Shown here: one piece after another, positions 54,793 to 63,391 of the stretch
How positions within the stretch are numbered: position 1 is the first letter of the stretch
Layout of the letters: each line of letters begins with the position of its first letter
Origin: Roseinatronobacter thiooxidans
GTDB lineage: Bacteria > Pseudomonadota > Alphaproteobacteria > Rhodobacterales > Rhodobacteraceae
Direction: 5' to 3'
DNA: 64,000 bases
Assembly: GCF_001870675.1 (NCBI RefSeq)
Contig: NZ_MEHT01000001.1
Location: 124,001 to 188,000, forward strand
Program-made: the position numbers and the translations under genes
Notes under the pieces: model-generated
Told to the model about the DNA's origin: nothing
What the model saw: the letters and a program-made list of their open reading frames with translations, nothing else
Databases searched by the model: none

Positions 54793-55113
54793 TCAGGGCT
54801 TCCCGCCCACATTCTCGGCAAAGGATTTCTCGAATGCCGCCTGTGTGTCGGCGCTTGCCTCGGTCTGGTGTTTGTCGCGCCATTCGGAATAGGGCATGCC
54901 ATAGACAATTTCGCGCGCGGCCTCCTTGTCCATGTCGATACCGCGCGCCTGCGCGGCCTCCATATACCAGCGCGACAGGCAGTTGCGGCAAAAGCCTGTC
55001 AGGTTCATCATGTCGATATTCTGGACATCGGGGCGCTTGTGCATCAGATGGTCCATCAATGTGCGGAACGCGGCGGCTTCCAATTCTATGCGGGTCTGGT
55101 CGTCCATGTTCAT
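54793..55113 (-). CDS. DUF1244 protein
   Basis: The 106-residue soluble protein contains the DUF1244 signature, including MDHLMHKRPDVQNIDMMNL and TGFCRNCLSRWYMEAA (a CRNC pair) and EIVYGMPYSEWRDKHQ. The cysteine pair could bind a metal. The family is common in proteobacteria with no assigned role. It is the first gene of a three-gene minus-strand unit. Confidence 0.9.
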   Translation of the reverse strand: MNMDDQTRIELEAAAFRTLMDHLMHKRPDVQNIDMMNLTGFCRNCLSRWYMEAAQARGIDMDKEAAREIVYGMPYSEWRDKHQTEASADTQAAFEKSFAENVGGKP

Positions 55114-55296
55114 ACTCCCTGAATTTCAGCTAACCTGCGCCCGCTTCGCGCGCGCGTCAAGCCTGCGAAGGCTTGCAAAACACGCCGGACCTGTTAGGTG
55201 TTTGCGCTAACGGTTTCAGTTTGCCGGTTTCCTGTCATAAACCCTGCGTAAAGCTGACCAAGACATGCGGCGCTGCGCCGAAAGAAAGGATTTTGC

Positions 55297-56757
55297 ATGA
55301 CATCCCCCTTGCGTCGTCATCGTATGATCAAGATCGTGGCCACTCTGGGGCCATCATCTTCCAGTTACGAGATGATCCGCGCGCTGTTCGAAGCGGGCGC
55401 AGATGTGTTTCGCCTGAATATGAGTCACGGCACCCATGACGAGATTGCCGCCCGCCACGCGATCATCCGGCAGGTCGAAACGGATCTGGGCCGCCCGATT
55501 GCCATTCTCGCCGACCTTCAGGGGCCGAAACTGCGCGTTGGCACCTTCACCGAACCCTCGATCGAACTGGAAGACGGGCAGGACTTCCGCCTTGACCTGA
55601 ACACCGCCGAAGGGGACGCCACGCGCGTAAACCTGCCCCACCCCGAAATTTTCAAGGCGCTGGAACCGGGCGCGGAACTGCTGGTGAATGATGGCAAGAT
55701 CCGCCTGCGTGTGAACGCCTGCGGCCCCGATTTCGCGGATTGCACAGTTACCGTGGGCGGCACGATTTCCAACCGCAAGGGCGTGAACGTGCCAGAGGTG
55801 GTGCTGCCACTGGCCGCCCTGTCGGAAAAAGACCGCAACGATCTGGAATTCGTCTGCCGTCTGGGTGTGGACTGGCTGGCACTGTCCTTCGTGCAGCGCG
55901 CATCAGATGTGACAGAGGCCCGCGAACTGGCCCAGGGCCGCGCGGCGATCATGTCCAAGATCGAGAAACCCGCCGCCGTCAAGGCATTTGACGAAATCCT
56001 TGCTGTCTCTGACGGGATCATGGTGGCGCGCGGCGATCTTGGGGTGGAACTGCCGGTGCAAAACGTCCCGCCCATCCAGAAGCGCCTTGTGCGCCGCGCC
56101 CGCGCGGCCGCCAAACCAGTGATTGTGGCAACCCAGATGCTGGAATCCATGATCGAAAGCCCCATGCCCACCCGCGCCGAAGTCTCGGATGTGGCAACGG
56201 CCATCTATGAAGGCGCAGATGCGATCATGCTGTCTGCCGAATCTGCTGCCGGTCAATACCCGATAGAGGCTGTCACCACGATGAACAATGTCGCCATAGA
56301 GGTGGAAAGCGACCCCACCTATATCGACATCATCGACAGTTCGCGCAAAGTCGAGCACCACACCATCGCGGACGGAATTGTGGCCGCAGCCCGCGAACTG
56401 GCCGAGAAAACCGATATCGCCGCGATCTGCTGCTTTACGGAATCAGGCACCACCGCCAATCTGGTCGCGCGTGAACGCCCACATGTGCCCATCATCGCCA
56501 TCACACCCATTCTGCCTGTGGCCCGCCGTCTGGCCTTGGTCTGGGGTGTGCATTGCGAAACTGTCGCAGGCGATGTCGAGCGGTTCAAGAAAGCGGTCAT
56601 CAACGCTGTGCGGGTCGCGCGTAAATATGGCTTTGCCACCGAGAAGGACCAGATCCTTGTGACCGCAGGCATTCCGTTCAACCAGCCGGGCACGACCAAT
56701 ATTTTGCGCGTCGCACCCTGCGCAGAACACTTGATCATGACAGGAGAGCCTGAGTAA
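55297..56757 (+). CDS. pyk: Pyruvate kinase
   Basis: It makes pyruvate and ATP from phosphoenolpyruvate and ADP, the last glycolytic step. The 486-residue product has KIVATLGPSS near residue 12, FRLNMSHGTHDEI, LADLQGPKLRVG, the metal-binding MSKIEKPAAVKAFDEIL, MVARGDLGVELP, and QMLESMIESPMPTRAEVSDVA. The length is normal. AAGGA lies before the ATG at 55297. A small membrane-protein gene follows 15 bases after the stop. Confidence 0.96.
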   Translation: MTSPLRRHRMIKIVATLGPSSSSYEMIRALFEAGADVFRLNMSHGTHDEIAARHAIIRQVETDLGRPIAILADLQGPKLRVGTFTEPSIELEDGQDFRLDLNTAEGDATRVNLPHPEIFKALEPGAELLVNDGKIRLRVNACGPDFADCTVTVGGTISNRKGVNVPEVVLPLAALSEKDRNDLEFVCRLGVDWLALSFVQRASDVTEARELAQGRAAIMSKIEKPAAVKAFDEILAVSDGIMVARGDLGVELPVQNVPPIQKRLVRRARAAAKPVIVATQMLESMIESPMPTRAEVSDVATAIYEGADAIMLSAESAAGQYPIEAVTTMNNVAIEVESDPTYIDIIDSSRKVEHHTIADGIVAAARELAEKTDIAAICCFTESGTTANLVARERPHVPIIAITPILPVARRLALVWGVHCETVAGDVERFKKAVINAVRVARKYGFATEKDQILVTAGIPFNQPGTTNILRVAPCAEHLIMTGEPE

Positions 56758-56772
56758 GCTGAAACAGGCATC

Positions 56773-57018
56773 ATGCGGTGGCACATGGATCATGCGACGA
56801 TCTTTCTGGCGGGCGTCTATCTTTTACCATTGGCAGGTGTCAGCTTTGTCAGTGCATGGGCGCATGGTCACAAACCTGTCTTTGCAACAGCCCTTCTGCT
56901 GCTCGGGGCGGCACTGATTGCCGGTGTCGGCATTGACCGCCCCGAAGGCTTGTATCACCTGTCTGAGATACCTGACCTGACAGTTCAGTTTGTTGCGCGG
57001 GTTGCAGCTCTTTTATAG
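56773..57018 (+). CDS. Small membrane protein downstream of pyk
   Basis: The 81-residue product has two likely membrane helices ([20 protein letters not shown] and [17 protein letters not shown]) and a short tail. I have no family for it. An ATG at 56785 is an alternative start. It follows pyk closely on the same strand and precedes rpmI; its role is unknown. Confidence 0.6.
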   Translation: MRWHMDHATIFLAGVYLLPLAGVSFVSAWAHGHKPVFATALLLLGAALIAGVGIDRPEGLYHLSEIPDLTVQFVARVAALL

Positions 57019-57134
57019 GCGCTGCTCTTGCGTTGGGGCGGGTTCTGCGCTACTCGGCGCGCTCGAACCAGAATGCGGCCGGCCGAGAGGCATGCCGAGT
57101 CGCATCAACCACCCTCCACCGAAAGGAGACGGAA

Positions 57135-57335
57135 ATGCCCAAGATGAAGACGAAATCCGGCGCGAAAAAGCGCTTCTCCATGACAGCCACAGGCAAGGTC
57201 AAGGCAGGTCAGGCAGGCAAACGCCACGGCATGATCAAGCGGACCAAAAAGTTCATTCGTGACGCGCGCGGCAACACAATCCTGTCCGAACAGGATTCGC
57301 GCATCGTCAAGAAATATATGCCCTACGACCGTTAA
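57135..57335 (+). CDS. rpmI: 50S ribosomal protein L35
   Basis: The 66-residue basic protein reads [20 protein letters not shown] and ends VKKYMPYDR, the full L35. AAAGGAG lies before the ATG at 57135. It is followed by rplT after 12 bases, the usual order. infC is not upstream; pyk and a small ORF are. Confidence 0.97.
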   Translation: MPKMKTKSGAKKRFSMTATGKVKAGQAGKRHGMIKRTKKFIRDARGNTILSEQDSRIVKKYMPYDR

Positions 57336-57347
57336 GGAGCAGCTGTC

Positions 57348-57710
57348 ATGTCACGTGTAACGTCCGGCAAAGTCACCCACGCCCGTCATCGCAAGGTCGT
57401 CAAGGCCGCCAAAGGCTATTACGGCGCGCGTTCGCGCAACTTCCGCACTGCAACGCAGGCTGTGGATAAAGCAAACCAATACGCCACCCGCGACCGCAAG
57501 GTGCGCAAGCGGAATTTCCGCGCCCTGTGGATTCAGCGTATCAACGCCGCAGTCCGCGAGATTGATCCTTCGCTGACATATTCGCGTTTCATCAACGCGC
57601 TGGGTCTGGCCGGTATCGAAGTGGACCGCAAGGTTCTGGCCGATCTGGCTGTTCATGAACCCGACGCGTTTGGCCAGATTGTCGCCAAAGCCAAGGCTGC
57701 AATGGCCTGA
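57348..57710 (+). CDS. rplT: 50S ribosomal protein L20
   Basis: The 120-residue basic protein starts [20 protein letters not shown] and has [27 protein letters not shown] and [23 protein letters not shown], all L20 markers. L20 binds 23S rRNA early in assembly. It ends the rpmI-rplT pair; a terminator follows at 57732. pheS, which often follows in this group, is not here. Confidence 0.97.
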   Translation: MSRVTSGKVTHARHRKVVKAAKGYYGARSRNFRTATQAVDKANQYATRDRKVRKRNFRALWIQRINAAVREIDPSLTYSRFINALGLAGIEVDRKVLADLAVHEPDAFGQIVAKAKAAMA

Positions 57711-57731
57711 GACGCGCCACAGCAAATCTTG

Positions 57732-57763
57732 AAACCCCGCAATGCTTATGTATTGCGGGGTTT
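57732..57763 (+). terminator. Rho-independent terminator after rplT
   Basis: AAACCCCGCAAT pairs with ATTGCGGGGTTT around a GCTTATGT loop, followed by T residues. It starts 22 bases past the rplT stop. Confidence 0.93.
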
Positions 57764-57769
57764 TTACTA

Positions 57770-57833
57770 GCCGAATCCCTTGACCGAAAGCGCCGCGCGC
57801 CGTAAGAGAGCGCGACCCTTGGGCGGATTCGGC
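57770..57833 (+). ncRNA. Putative structured leader element upstream of rplS
   Basis: A 9-bp closing stem GCCGAATCC (57770-57778) / GGATTCGGC (57825-57833) encloses a 46-base interior with a further CGCGC/GCGCG stem (57793-57813) and a CCC-TT-GGG mini-hairpin. It lies just after the rplT terminator and about 175 bp before rplS. It could be part of an autoregulatory leader for rplS-rpmE or a small RNA. Structure is by eye only; no Rfam match was attempted. Confidence 0.35.
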
Positions 57834-58009
57834 CACGGGTTTTCGCGTGTTTCCATACCTGACAGCTTCAGCAGGGTCAGGCGACCGCGTAACGATATGA
57901 CAAGCATGACCTATCTCTGGCGGGCATCTCGATGGACCCGGTTGAAGACCAAAGCTATGGGCCAGCATCACCGACGCAGAAAAACTGCGTGCATATGAGA
58001 GGATTTGCG

Positions 58010-58390
58010 ATGAACCTGATCGCACAGATCGAAGCCGAGCAGATTGCGCAGCTTGGCAAAGAAATTCCCGATTTCAAGGCGGGTGACACCATCCGCATCG
58101 GCTATAAAGTGACCGAGGGCACACGCTCGCGGGTGCAGAACTTTGAAGGCGTGTGCATCGCCCGCAAAGGCGGCACCGGCATCGCGGCATCGTTCACCGT
58201 GCGCAAAATTTCCTTCGGCGAAGGCGTGGAACGTGTATTCCCGCTGTATTCGACCAATATCGACAGCATCGAAGTTGTGCGTCGTGGCCGTGTGCGCCGT
58301 GCGAAGCTGTATTACCTGCGCGACCGTCGCGGTAAATCTGCCCGTATCGCAGAAAAGACCAACTACCGTCCGCTTGACGCGAAAGCCTGA
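58010..58390 (+). CDS. rplS: 50S ribosomal protein L19
   Basis: The 126-residue product starts [20 protein letters not shown] and has [49 protein letters not shown] and [18 protein letters not shown], the L19 pattern. L19 sits at the 30S-50S interface. GAGAGGAT lies before the ATG. In most relatives it follows rpsP-rimM-trmD, but here rplT and a long leader are upstream. rpmE follows after 11 bases. Confidence 0.97.
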   Translation: MNLIAQIEAEQIAQLGKEIPDFKAGDTIRIGYKVTEGTRSRVQNFEGVCIARKGGTGIAASFTVRKISFGEGVERVFPLYSTNIDSIEVVRRGRVRRAKLYYLRDRRGKSARIAEKTNYRPLDAKA

Positions 58391-58401
58391 GGAGCGCCGC
58401 C

Positions 58402-58623
58402 ATGAAATCCGAAACTCATCCCGATTACCACCTGATCAATGTCAAGATGACCGATGGCACCATCGTTCAGATGAAATCGACTTGGGGCGCCGAGGGCGAC
58501 ACGCTGTCGCTGGACGTAGACCCAAGCGTGCACCCCGCATGGAACGGCGGCAGCAGCCGCCTTCTGGATACAGGTGGCCGCGTGTCGAAGTTCAAAAACA
58601 AATATGCCGGTCTTGGGTTCTGA
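58402..58623 (+). CDS. rpmE: 50S ribosomal protein L31, zinc-free type
   Basis: The 73-residue product starts [19 protein letters not shown] and ends [10 protein letters not shown], with [18 protein letters not shown]. It has no cysteine, so it lacks the CxxC zinc site of the C+ form. GGAGCG lies before the ATG. It is coupled to rplS and followed by a clear terminator. Confidence 0.95.
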   Translation: MKSETHPDYHLINVKMTDGTIVQMKSTWGAEGDTLSLDVDPSVHPAWNGGSSRLLDTGGRVSKFKNKYAGLGF

Positions 58624-58645
58624 AACCTGCCTGCATGACGTTTGG

Positions 58646-58671
58646 AAAGGCGCGGGAAACCGCGCCTTTTT
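58646..58671 (+). terminator. Rho-independent terminator after rpmE
   Basis: AAAGGCGCGG-GAAA-CCGCGCCTTT has a GNRA-type loop and ends in a T-run (58667-58671), 22 bases after the stop. Confidence 0.95.
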
Positions 58672-58780
58672 CGTTGTCCGGCAAAGCGTTGTGCAGCATA
58701 TGAGACAGCTTGTATCCGCCCAGCCGCCAGCCTAGATGGGTGCAGGCATATTTTAGGTTCAAAGTAGCGGGGCATTCGCG

Positions 58781-59590
58781 ATGGCGCATATCATCGTGGT
58801 CGGCAATGAAAAAGGCGGATCAGGAAAATCTACTGTTTCGATGCATGTCTCAGTGGCGCTGGCCCGCATGGGGCAACGTGTGGGCGCGATGGATCTTGAC
58901 CTGCGCCAGCTGACATTCGGGCGCTATATCGAAAACCGCCGCAACTGGATCACGCGCTCGGGGGTTGATCTGCCAAGCCCCCGTTTCCAGCCCCTGCCTG
59001 CCGTGACAGATTTCGATCTGCCAGAGGGGCCGCAACTGCATGACGCCCGCATGAGTGCCGCGCTGGAAGCGCTCAGCGCGGATTGCGACTATATCCTGAT
59101 TGACTGCCCCGGTTCTTACACCAGACTCAGCCAGTTCGCGCATTCGGTTGCAGATACGCTGATCACCCCGATCAATGACAGTTTCATCGATTTCGACCTG
59201 CTGGCCCGCACAGACCCCGAAACCGGCGAGGTGCTGTCCCCCTCGATCTATTCTGAAATGGTCTGGAAAGCACGCCAGACCCGCGCGCAGGCCGGGTTGC
59301 GGCCCCTGAACTGGGTTGTCTTGCGCAACCGGATGGGCACCACCGCAATGCATAACAAACGCAAAGTGGGCGATGCGCTGGAAGTCCTGTCGCGCCGTAT
59401 CGGCTTTCGTCTTGCGCCCGGTTTCAGTGAACGCGTTGTCTTTCGCGAGTTGTTTCCAAAGGGCCTGACCTTGCTGGACCTGCGCGATCTGGGGTCAGAG
59501 CCGATGACCATGTCCCATGTCGCAGCGCGGCAGGAATTGCGCGACCTTATGGGCGCGCTGGAGCTGCCGGAATTGCAGGTCAGTGTTTGA
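58781..59590 (+). CDS. mipZ: Division-plane positioning ATPase MipZ
   Basis: MipZ is a ParA/MinD-like ATPase that binds ParB at the poles and inhibits FtsZ there, placing the septum at mid-cell. The 269-residue product has the deviant Walker A VVGNEKGGSGKSTVSMHV at residue 6, GAMDLDLRQLTFGRY, DYILIDCPGSYTRLSQ (Walker B), and NWVVLRNRMGTTAMHNKRKV, as in the alphaproteobacterial protein. The ATG at 58781 begins MAHIIVVGNEKGG. It stands alone after the rpmE terminator. Its last 11 bases overlap a small antisense ORF. Confidence 0.95.
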   Translation: MAHIIVVGNEKGGSGKSTVSMHVSVALARMGQRVGAMDLDLRQLTFGRYIENRRNWITRSGVDLPSPRFQPLPAVTDFDLPEGPQLHDARMSAALEALSADCDYILIDCPGSYTRLSQFAHSVADTLITPINDSFIDFDLLARTDPETGEVLSPSIYSEMVWKARQTRAQAGLRPLNWVVLRNRMGTTAMHNKRKVGDALEVLSRRIGFRLAPGFSERVVFRELFPKGLTLLDLRDLGSEPMTMSHVAARQELRDLMGALELPELQVSV

Positions 59591-59762
59591 AATAGCCGCG
59601 TTCCGGCAACCGCGCACCCAAGCTGGCTGACAGCGTATCAATCCGCGAATTGACCCGTGCCGCTGCCGGCATTTCCTTGAATTTTCCGCGCGACAGCAAA
59701 GAAAACGCGGGGTCATCGCCGTGTTGGGCGCTGTCATCTGACAAGAACTGAAACATCTGCAT
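59580..59762 (-). CDS. Small ORF of unknown function overlapping the mipZ 3' end
   Basis: The 60-residue product (MQMFQFLSDDSAQHGDDPAF...) is soluble with a basic C-terminal half. CGGAGTG lies six bases before the ATG at 59762, giving it a real ribosome-binding site. I recognise no family. It lies between mipZ and the TRAP permease genes. A coding role is plausible but not proven. Confidence 0.45.
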   Translation of the reverse strand: MQMFQFLSDDSAQHGDDPAFSLLSRGKFKEMPAAARVNSRIDTLSASLGARLPERGYFKH

Positions 59763-59912
59763 GTCACTCCGGGCTGTTAACACAGACAGGTTGCTTGGCA
59801 GTAAGGGCAGAAATATGGCCGGATCAGGGCGATATTTTGAACATACGCTTTGATGGGGGGCGCGCCCCCTTGGTGCGATTTTCGCATCCCAAGGGGGCAG
59901 TAAGGGCAGGAA

Positions 59913-61400
59913 TTACAACGCAACCAGGAACAGTGTAATCGCCGGAAAGGCCACCAGAACAACAACGCGGATCAGGTCTGACGCCACAAAAGGCATGACC
60001 GCGCGATAGGTGTCGGTGATCTTGGTTTTCGGGTCCATCGCATTGATAACAAACAGGTTCATGCCCACAGGCGGCGTGATCAACCCCACCTCGACCACAA
60101 TCAGCACCAGAATCCCGAACCAGATGGCCGTCATCTCGATATTCGCACGCTCCAGCGCCAGAGCATTGACGCGCCGCAGGCCAAGCGCCTGAATTTGCTC
60201 GCGCGTCAACTCGGCCCCTGCGGCCAAGGCGGCCTCGACACTTCGCAACATCTCTGGCGCGACTTCTACACCCGCGCGGATCGCCTCGCGCGCGCGCGCG
60301 GCATGCAGATCGGCCATTGTGACGAAGTTGAAATCCAGCTCCATCATGATGGGCCAGAAAATCGGGATGGTCAGCAAGATCATGGACAGGCTGTCCATGA
60401 CGCAGCCCAGAACAAGGTAAAAGCACAAGATCAGAATCAGCACCATCAGCGGGCTGAAGCCAGAGCCGCCCACCCATGCCGCAATGCTTTGGGGCACCTG
60501 TGTCAGTGCCAGAAACCCGTTATAGAACGCAGCACCAAAGATGATGAAAAAGATCATCGCACTGGAACGGGCTGTCACATAAAAGCTTTCGGCCAGCGTC
60601 TTGCGGGTTAGCCCGCCATTGGCCCATGCAATCAGCCCTGTCCCGAATGCCCCCACAGCGGCCCCTTCAGTTGGGGTGAACCAGCCTGCATAAATACCGC
60701 CCACAACCAGCCCGAACACCACCATCACCGGCCAGACCTTGAGAAGCGCGCGGAACCGCTCGCCATATGCCACACGCGGGCGGGTACCGGCGGAATCGGG
60801 GTACACCCGCACATAGATCGAGATGACGACAAGATAACCAAGCGCGGCCATGATGCCGGGAATGAACGCCGCCAGAAACAGCTTGGCAATGTTCTGTTCT
60901 GTCAGAATGGCATAAATCACCAGCACCACCGAAGGCGGGATCAGAATGCCCAGCGTGCCCCCCGCCGCCAGCGTCGCGGTTGAGAACCCGCCCGCATAGC
61001 CATAGCGTTTCAACTCTGGCAAGGCCACGCGGCTCATGGTGGCGGCGGTCGCAAGTGAAGACCCGCAAATCGCGCCAAACCCCGCACTGGACCCGATCGC
61101 CGCCATCGCCACACCCCCCTTGCGGTGGCCCAGCCACCCCTCGGCGGCTTTGAACAGCGCTTGCGACATGCCGCCCAGCGTGGCGAAATGGCCCATCAGC
61201 AAGAACATGGGGATGATCGACAGCGAATAACTGGCGAATGTGGTAAAAGTTTCGGTCTGCAAGCGCGAGAATGGCATATTGGTGCTGCCCGTCACCATCA
61301 CCAGCCCGACCAGACCCGTCAGGAACATGGCCAGCCCAATGGGCACGCGCAGAAAGATCAGTGTCAGCAGGGCCGGAAACGACAGCAGCCCAATGGTCAT
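59913..61400 (-). CDS. TRAP transporter large permease (DctM family)
   Basis: The 495-residue inner-membrane protein has about 12 membrane segments with the DctM markers LRVPIGLAMFLTGLVGL, GFGAICGSSLATAATMSRVALP and GGTLGILIPPSVVLVIYA, and GLITPPVGMNLFVIN near the end. Most members have about 425-440 residues. Here a hydrophilic insertion of roughly 60 residues (HAARAREAIRAGVEV to LALERANIEM, about 60130-60310) lies between two late membrane segments. It starts 5 bases after the DctQ stop. The ATG at 61400 is the family start; earlier in-frame codons overlap the DctQ gene. Confidence 0.9.
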   Translation of the reverse strand: MTIGLLSFPALLTLIFLRVPIGLAMFLTGLVGLVMVTGSTNMPFSRLQTETFTTFASYSLSIIPMFLLMGHFATLGGMSQALFKAAEGWLGHRKGGVAMAAIGSSAGFGAICGSSLATAATMSRVALPELKRYGYAGGFSTATLAAGGTLGILIPPSVVLVIYAILTEQNIAKLFLAAFIPGIMAALGYLVVISIYVRVYPDSAGTRPRVAYGERFRALLKVWPVMVVFGLVVGGIYAGWFTPTEGAAVGAFGTGLIAWANGGLTRKTLAESFYVTARSSAMIFFIIFGAAFYNGFLALTQVPQSIAAWVGGSGFSPLMVLILILCFYLVLGCVMDSLSMILLTIPIFWPIMMELDFNFVTMADLHAARAREAIRAGVEVAPEMLRSVEAALAAGAELTREQIQALGLRRVNALALERANIEMTAIWFGILVLIVVEVGLITPPVGMNLFVINAMDPKTKITDTYRAVMPFVASDLIRVVVLVAFPAITLFLVAL

Positions 61401-61405
61401 CGCAC

Positions 61406-61990
61406 TCAATGTTCGCTCTCCCCGCCTTCGCCGATAATGTCCTTGCCGCCAATCGCTTCCAGAACACGGATATAAACCATGTAGGCTGCGACAATCACCG
61501 CCCCCGATGCCGCGACCATACAGGCCGCATAGGGCCACCAGACCGGCCATTCCAGCAGATAGGTGGTCTGCCCTGTCCGCATCCGGCTGGACATGCCAAT
61601 CGACAGGCGCCACGCGATCAGCGCGATTGCCCCCAGAAAAATCGTCTCGATAATCAGCCGCAACCAGCGGTTGGTTGCATCGCTTAGGAAGGCGGTGAAA
61701 ATATCGACGCGCGCATGGCCCGATGTGATCTGGCACAAGGGCAAAAAGCAGAAAACCGCAAAGCCCATGCCCAGTTCCGTCAGTTCAAAATCGCCATAGA
61801 TGGGACCAATGCCAAACCCCAACAGCCATGTGGCAAGCGCGGGCGCGACGCTTTGCACCATATCGGAATTCAGTGCCGTGCTGGCATGCCTGCCAAGGAT
61901 CGAGACACAGGTCATCAGGATCAGCGCCGACAGCACGATCCCCCCGATCATCGCCAGACCCCGCGACAGTCCCATCATTACCGAATGCAT
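61406..61990 (-). CDS. TRAP transporter small permease (DctQ family)
   Basis: The 194-residue protein has four membrane segments, the DctQ layout: IGGIVLSALILMTCVSILGR first, then ELGMGFAVFCFLPLCQITSGHARVD-like, split as GMGFAVFCFLPLCQI and TSGHARVDIF, a conserved DctQ motif. It joins the large permease and the periplasmic binding protein in a Na+-driven importer. It starts 79 bases after the binding-protein stop, across a strong hairpin. Confidence 0.9.
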   Translation of the reverse strand: MHSVMMGLSRGLAMIGGIVLSALILMTCVSILGRHASTALNSDMVQSVAPALATWLLGFGIGPIYGDFELTELGMGFAVFCFLPLCQITSGHARVDIFTAFLSDATNRWLRLIIETIFLGAIALIAWRLSIGMSSRMRTGQTTYLLEWPVWWPYAACMVAASGAVIVAAYMVYIRVLEAIGGKDIIGEGGESEH

Positions 61991-62024
61991 CTTTACCCTA
62001 CCCCTGCAAACTTTGGCGTAGCAA

Positions 62025-62051
62025 GGCGGCCCCCAAACCTTGGGGGCCGCC
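62025..62051 (-). terminator. Intercistronic hairpin between dctP and dctQ
   Basis: GGCGGCCCCCAA-ACC-TTGGGGGCCGCC forms a 12-bp stem in the gap between the binding-protein and small-permease genes, without a T-run. It may stop part of the transcripts or protect the 3' end of the upstream gene, giving more binding protein than permease. Confidence 0.65.
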
Positions 62052-62069
62052 CCATGCCTGCCTGCCAGA

Positions 62070-63119
62070 TTAGTTTGCGGCCTCGTATTCGGCCATCAAT
62101 TCGCGCGCACGGTCAATAAGCGCCTGACCATCCTTGCCGCGCCCTTCCATATCCGCGATCCAGCGGTCATAGATGGGTTGTGCCAGCGCTTTCCACTCCT
62201 CGGCCTGTTCGGCAGAGATGGTGATGATGTTATTGCCCATCTCCTCGGCCATCTCGCGGCCCGGCGCGTCATAATCCTGCTGCGTGCCGCCCGCAAAGAT
62301 CGAGAATTCCAGCCCCGACGCATTGTCGATCACCGCTTTCAGGTCATCTGGCAGCGCGTCATAGGTGGGCTGGTGCATGGCCAGCACGAATGTCACAGTA
62401 TACAGCATCTCGCCTTCAAACTCGGTGTGGTTTTGCACCAGTTCAGGAATGCGCAGCGATGGGGTGACTTCCCATGGCATGACTGCCCCGTTGATCACCC
62501 CGCGCGACAGCGATTCGGGGGTTTGCGCAATCGGCATGCCCACCGGCGTTGCGCCCAGCGCTTCCAGCAATTGCACGGTCAGGCGCGAAGGGCCGCGCAA
62601 CTGCATGCCGCGCAGGTCTGATGGCTGCGTCACAGGGTCTTCGGTGTGAATAACACCCGGCCCATGCACCCATGTGGCAATCATTTTGACATCGGAAAAT
62701 TCATCCTGCATCGCTTCTTCATACATGGTCCAATAGGCATGCGACGCGGCGCGGGCATCGGTCACCATAAAGGGCAACTCGAACACCTCTGTGCTGGGGA
62801 AGCGCCCCGGCGTCAGGCCCACCACTGTCCAGATCACATCGGCGCTGCCGGATACGGCCTGATCATACAATTCGCCCGGCGTGCCGCCCAGTTGCATCGA
62901 GGGGAAGCGGTCCACCTTGATGCGGCCTTCGCTGTCCGCCTCGACGCGGTCGGCCCAGACATCCAGAATATGGGTTGGCACATTGGCTTGCGCTGCCAGA
63001 AAATGGTGTAGCTTAAGCGTAACCTCTTGGGCCAGCGCCGCGCTGCTGCTTAGTCCAAGGCCAAGGACACCCAATGCGGCACCCCCCATAAGCCCCAAAA
63101 GCGGTCTGCGTTTCATCAT
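62070..63119 (-). CDS. TRAP transporter substrate-binding protein (DctP family)
   Basis: The 349-residue periplasmic protein has a signal peptide (MMKRRPLLGLMGGAALGVLG, cleavage after ALA), then VTLKLHHFLAAQANVPTHIL, RIKVDRFPSMQLGG and DLRGMQLRGPSRLTVQLLEALGATPVGMP with the carboxylate-binding Arg in LRGPSR. The substrate is an organic acid by family, otherwise unknown. GGGAGGAG lies before the ATG at 63119. A PaaX-family regulator is divergent, 272 bp away. Confidence 0.9.
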   Translation of the reverse strand: MMKRRPLLGLMGGAALGVLGLGLSSSAALAQEVTLKLHHFLAAQANVPTHILDVWADRVEADSEGRIKVDRFPSMQLGGTPGELYDQAVSGSADVIWTVVGLTPGRFPSTEVFELPFMVTDARAASHAYWTMYEEAMQDEFSDVKMIATWVHGPGVIHTEDPVTQPSDLRGMQLRGPSRLTVQLLEALGATPVGMPIAQTPESLSRGVINGAVMPWEVTPSLRIPELVQNHTEFEGEMLYTVTFVLAMHQPTYDALPDDLKAVIDNASGLEFSIFAGGTQQDYDAPGREMAEEMGNNIITISAEQAEEWKALAQPIYDRWIADMEGRGKDGQALIDRARELMAEYEAAN

Positions 63120-63391
63120 AATCTCCTCCCGTAAGATAATGTTGCATCCGCAACGATCTATGTGAAAGCACAAGAATCCTTATCATGCTACTGTTTTCTC
63201 GACCGAGCGGTTGATTTTGTTTGTTTTGCACGCCGGACCCTCTGCCCGGTCGCGCTAACACAGGCTCCCATAGGCCAAGATTGGACTGGCTTGGCCCGAA
63301 AAAGCAAGGTTTGATTCGCCTTGGCGGTTGCGCCCCAAACCGGCTGCGGGCAATGTAGCGCTTGTTTTCATGTGCTGGCGCAAGGAATGAC

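Noticed and set aside
57780-57998. Small ORF upstream of rplS (72 codons)
   Set aside because: It overlaps the structured element, is Arg-rich and has no ribosome-binding site or family.
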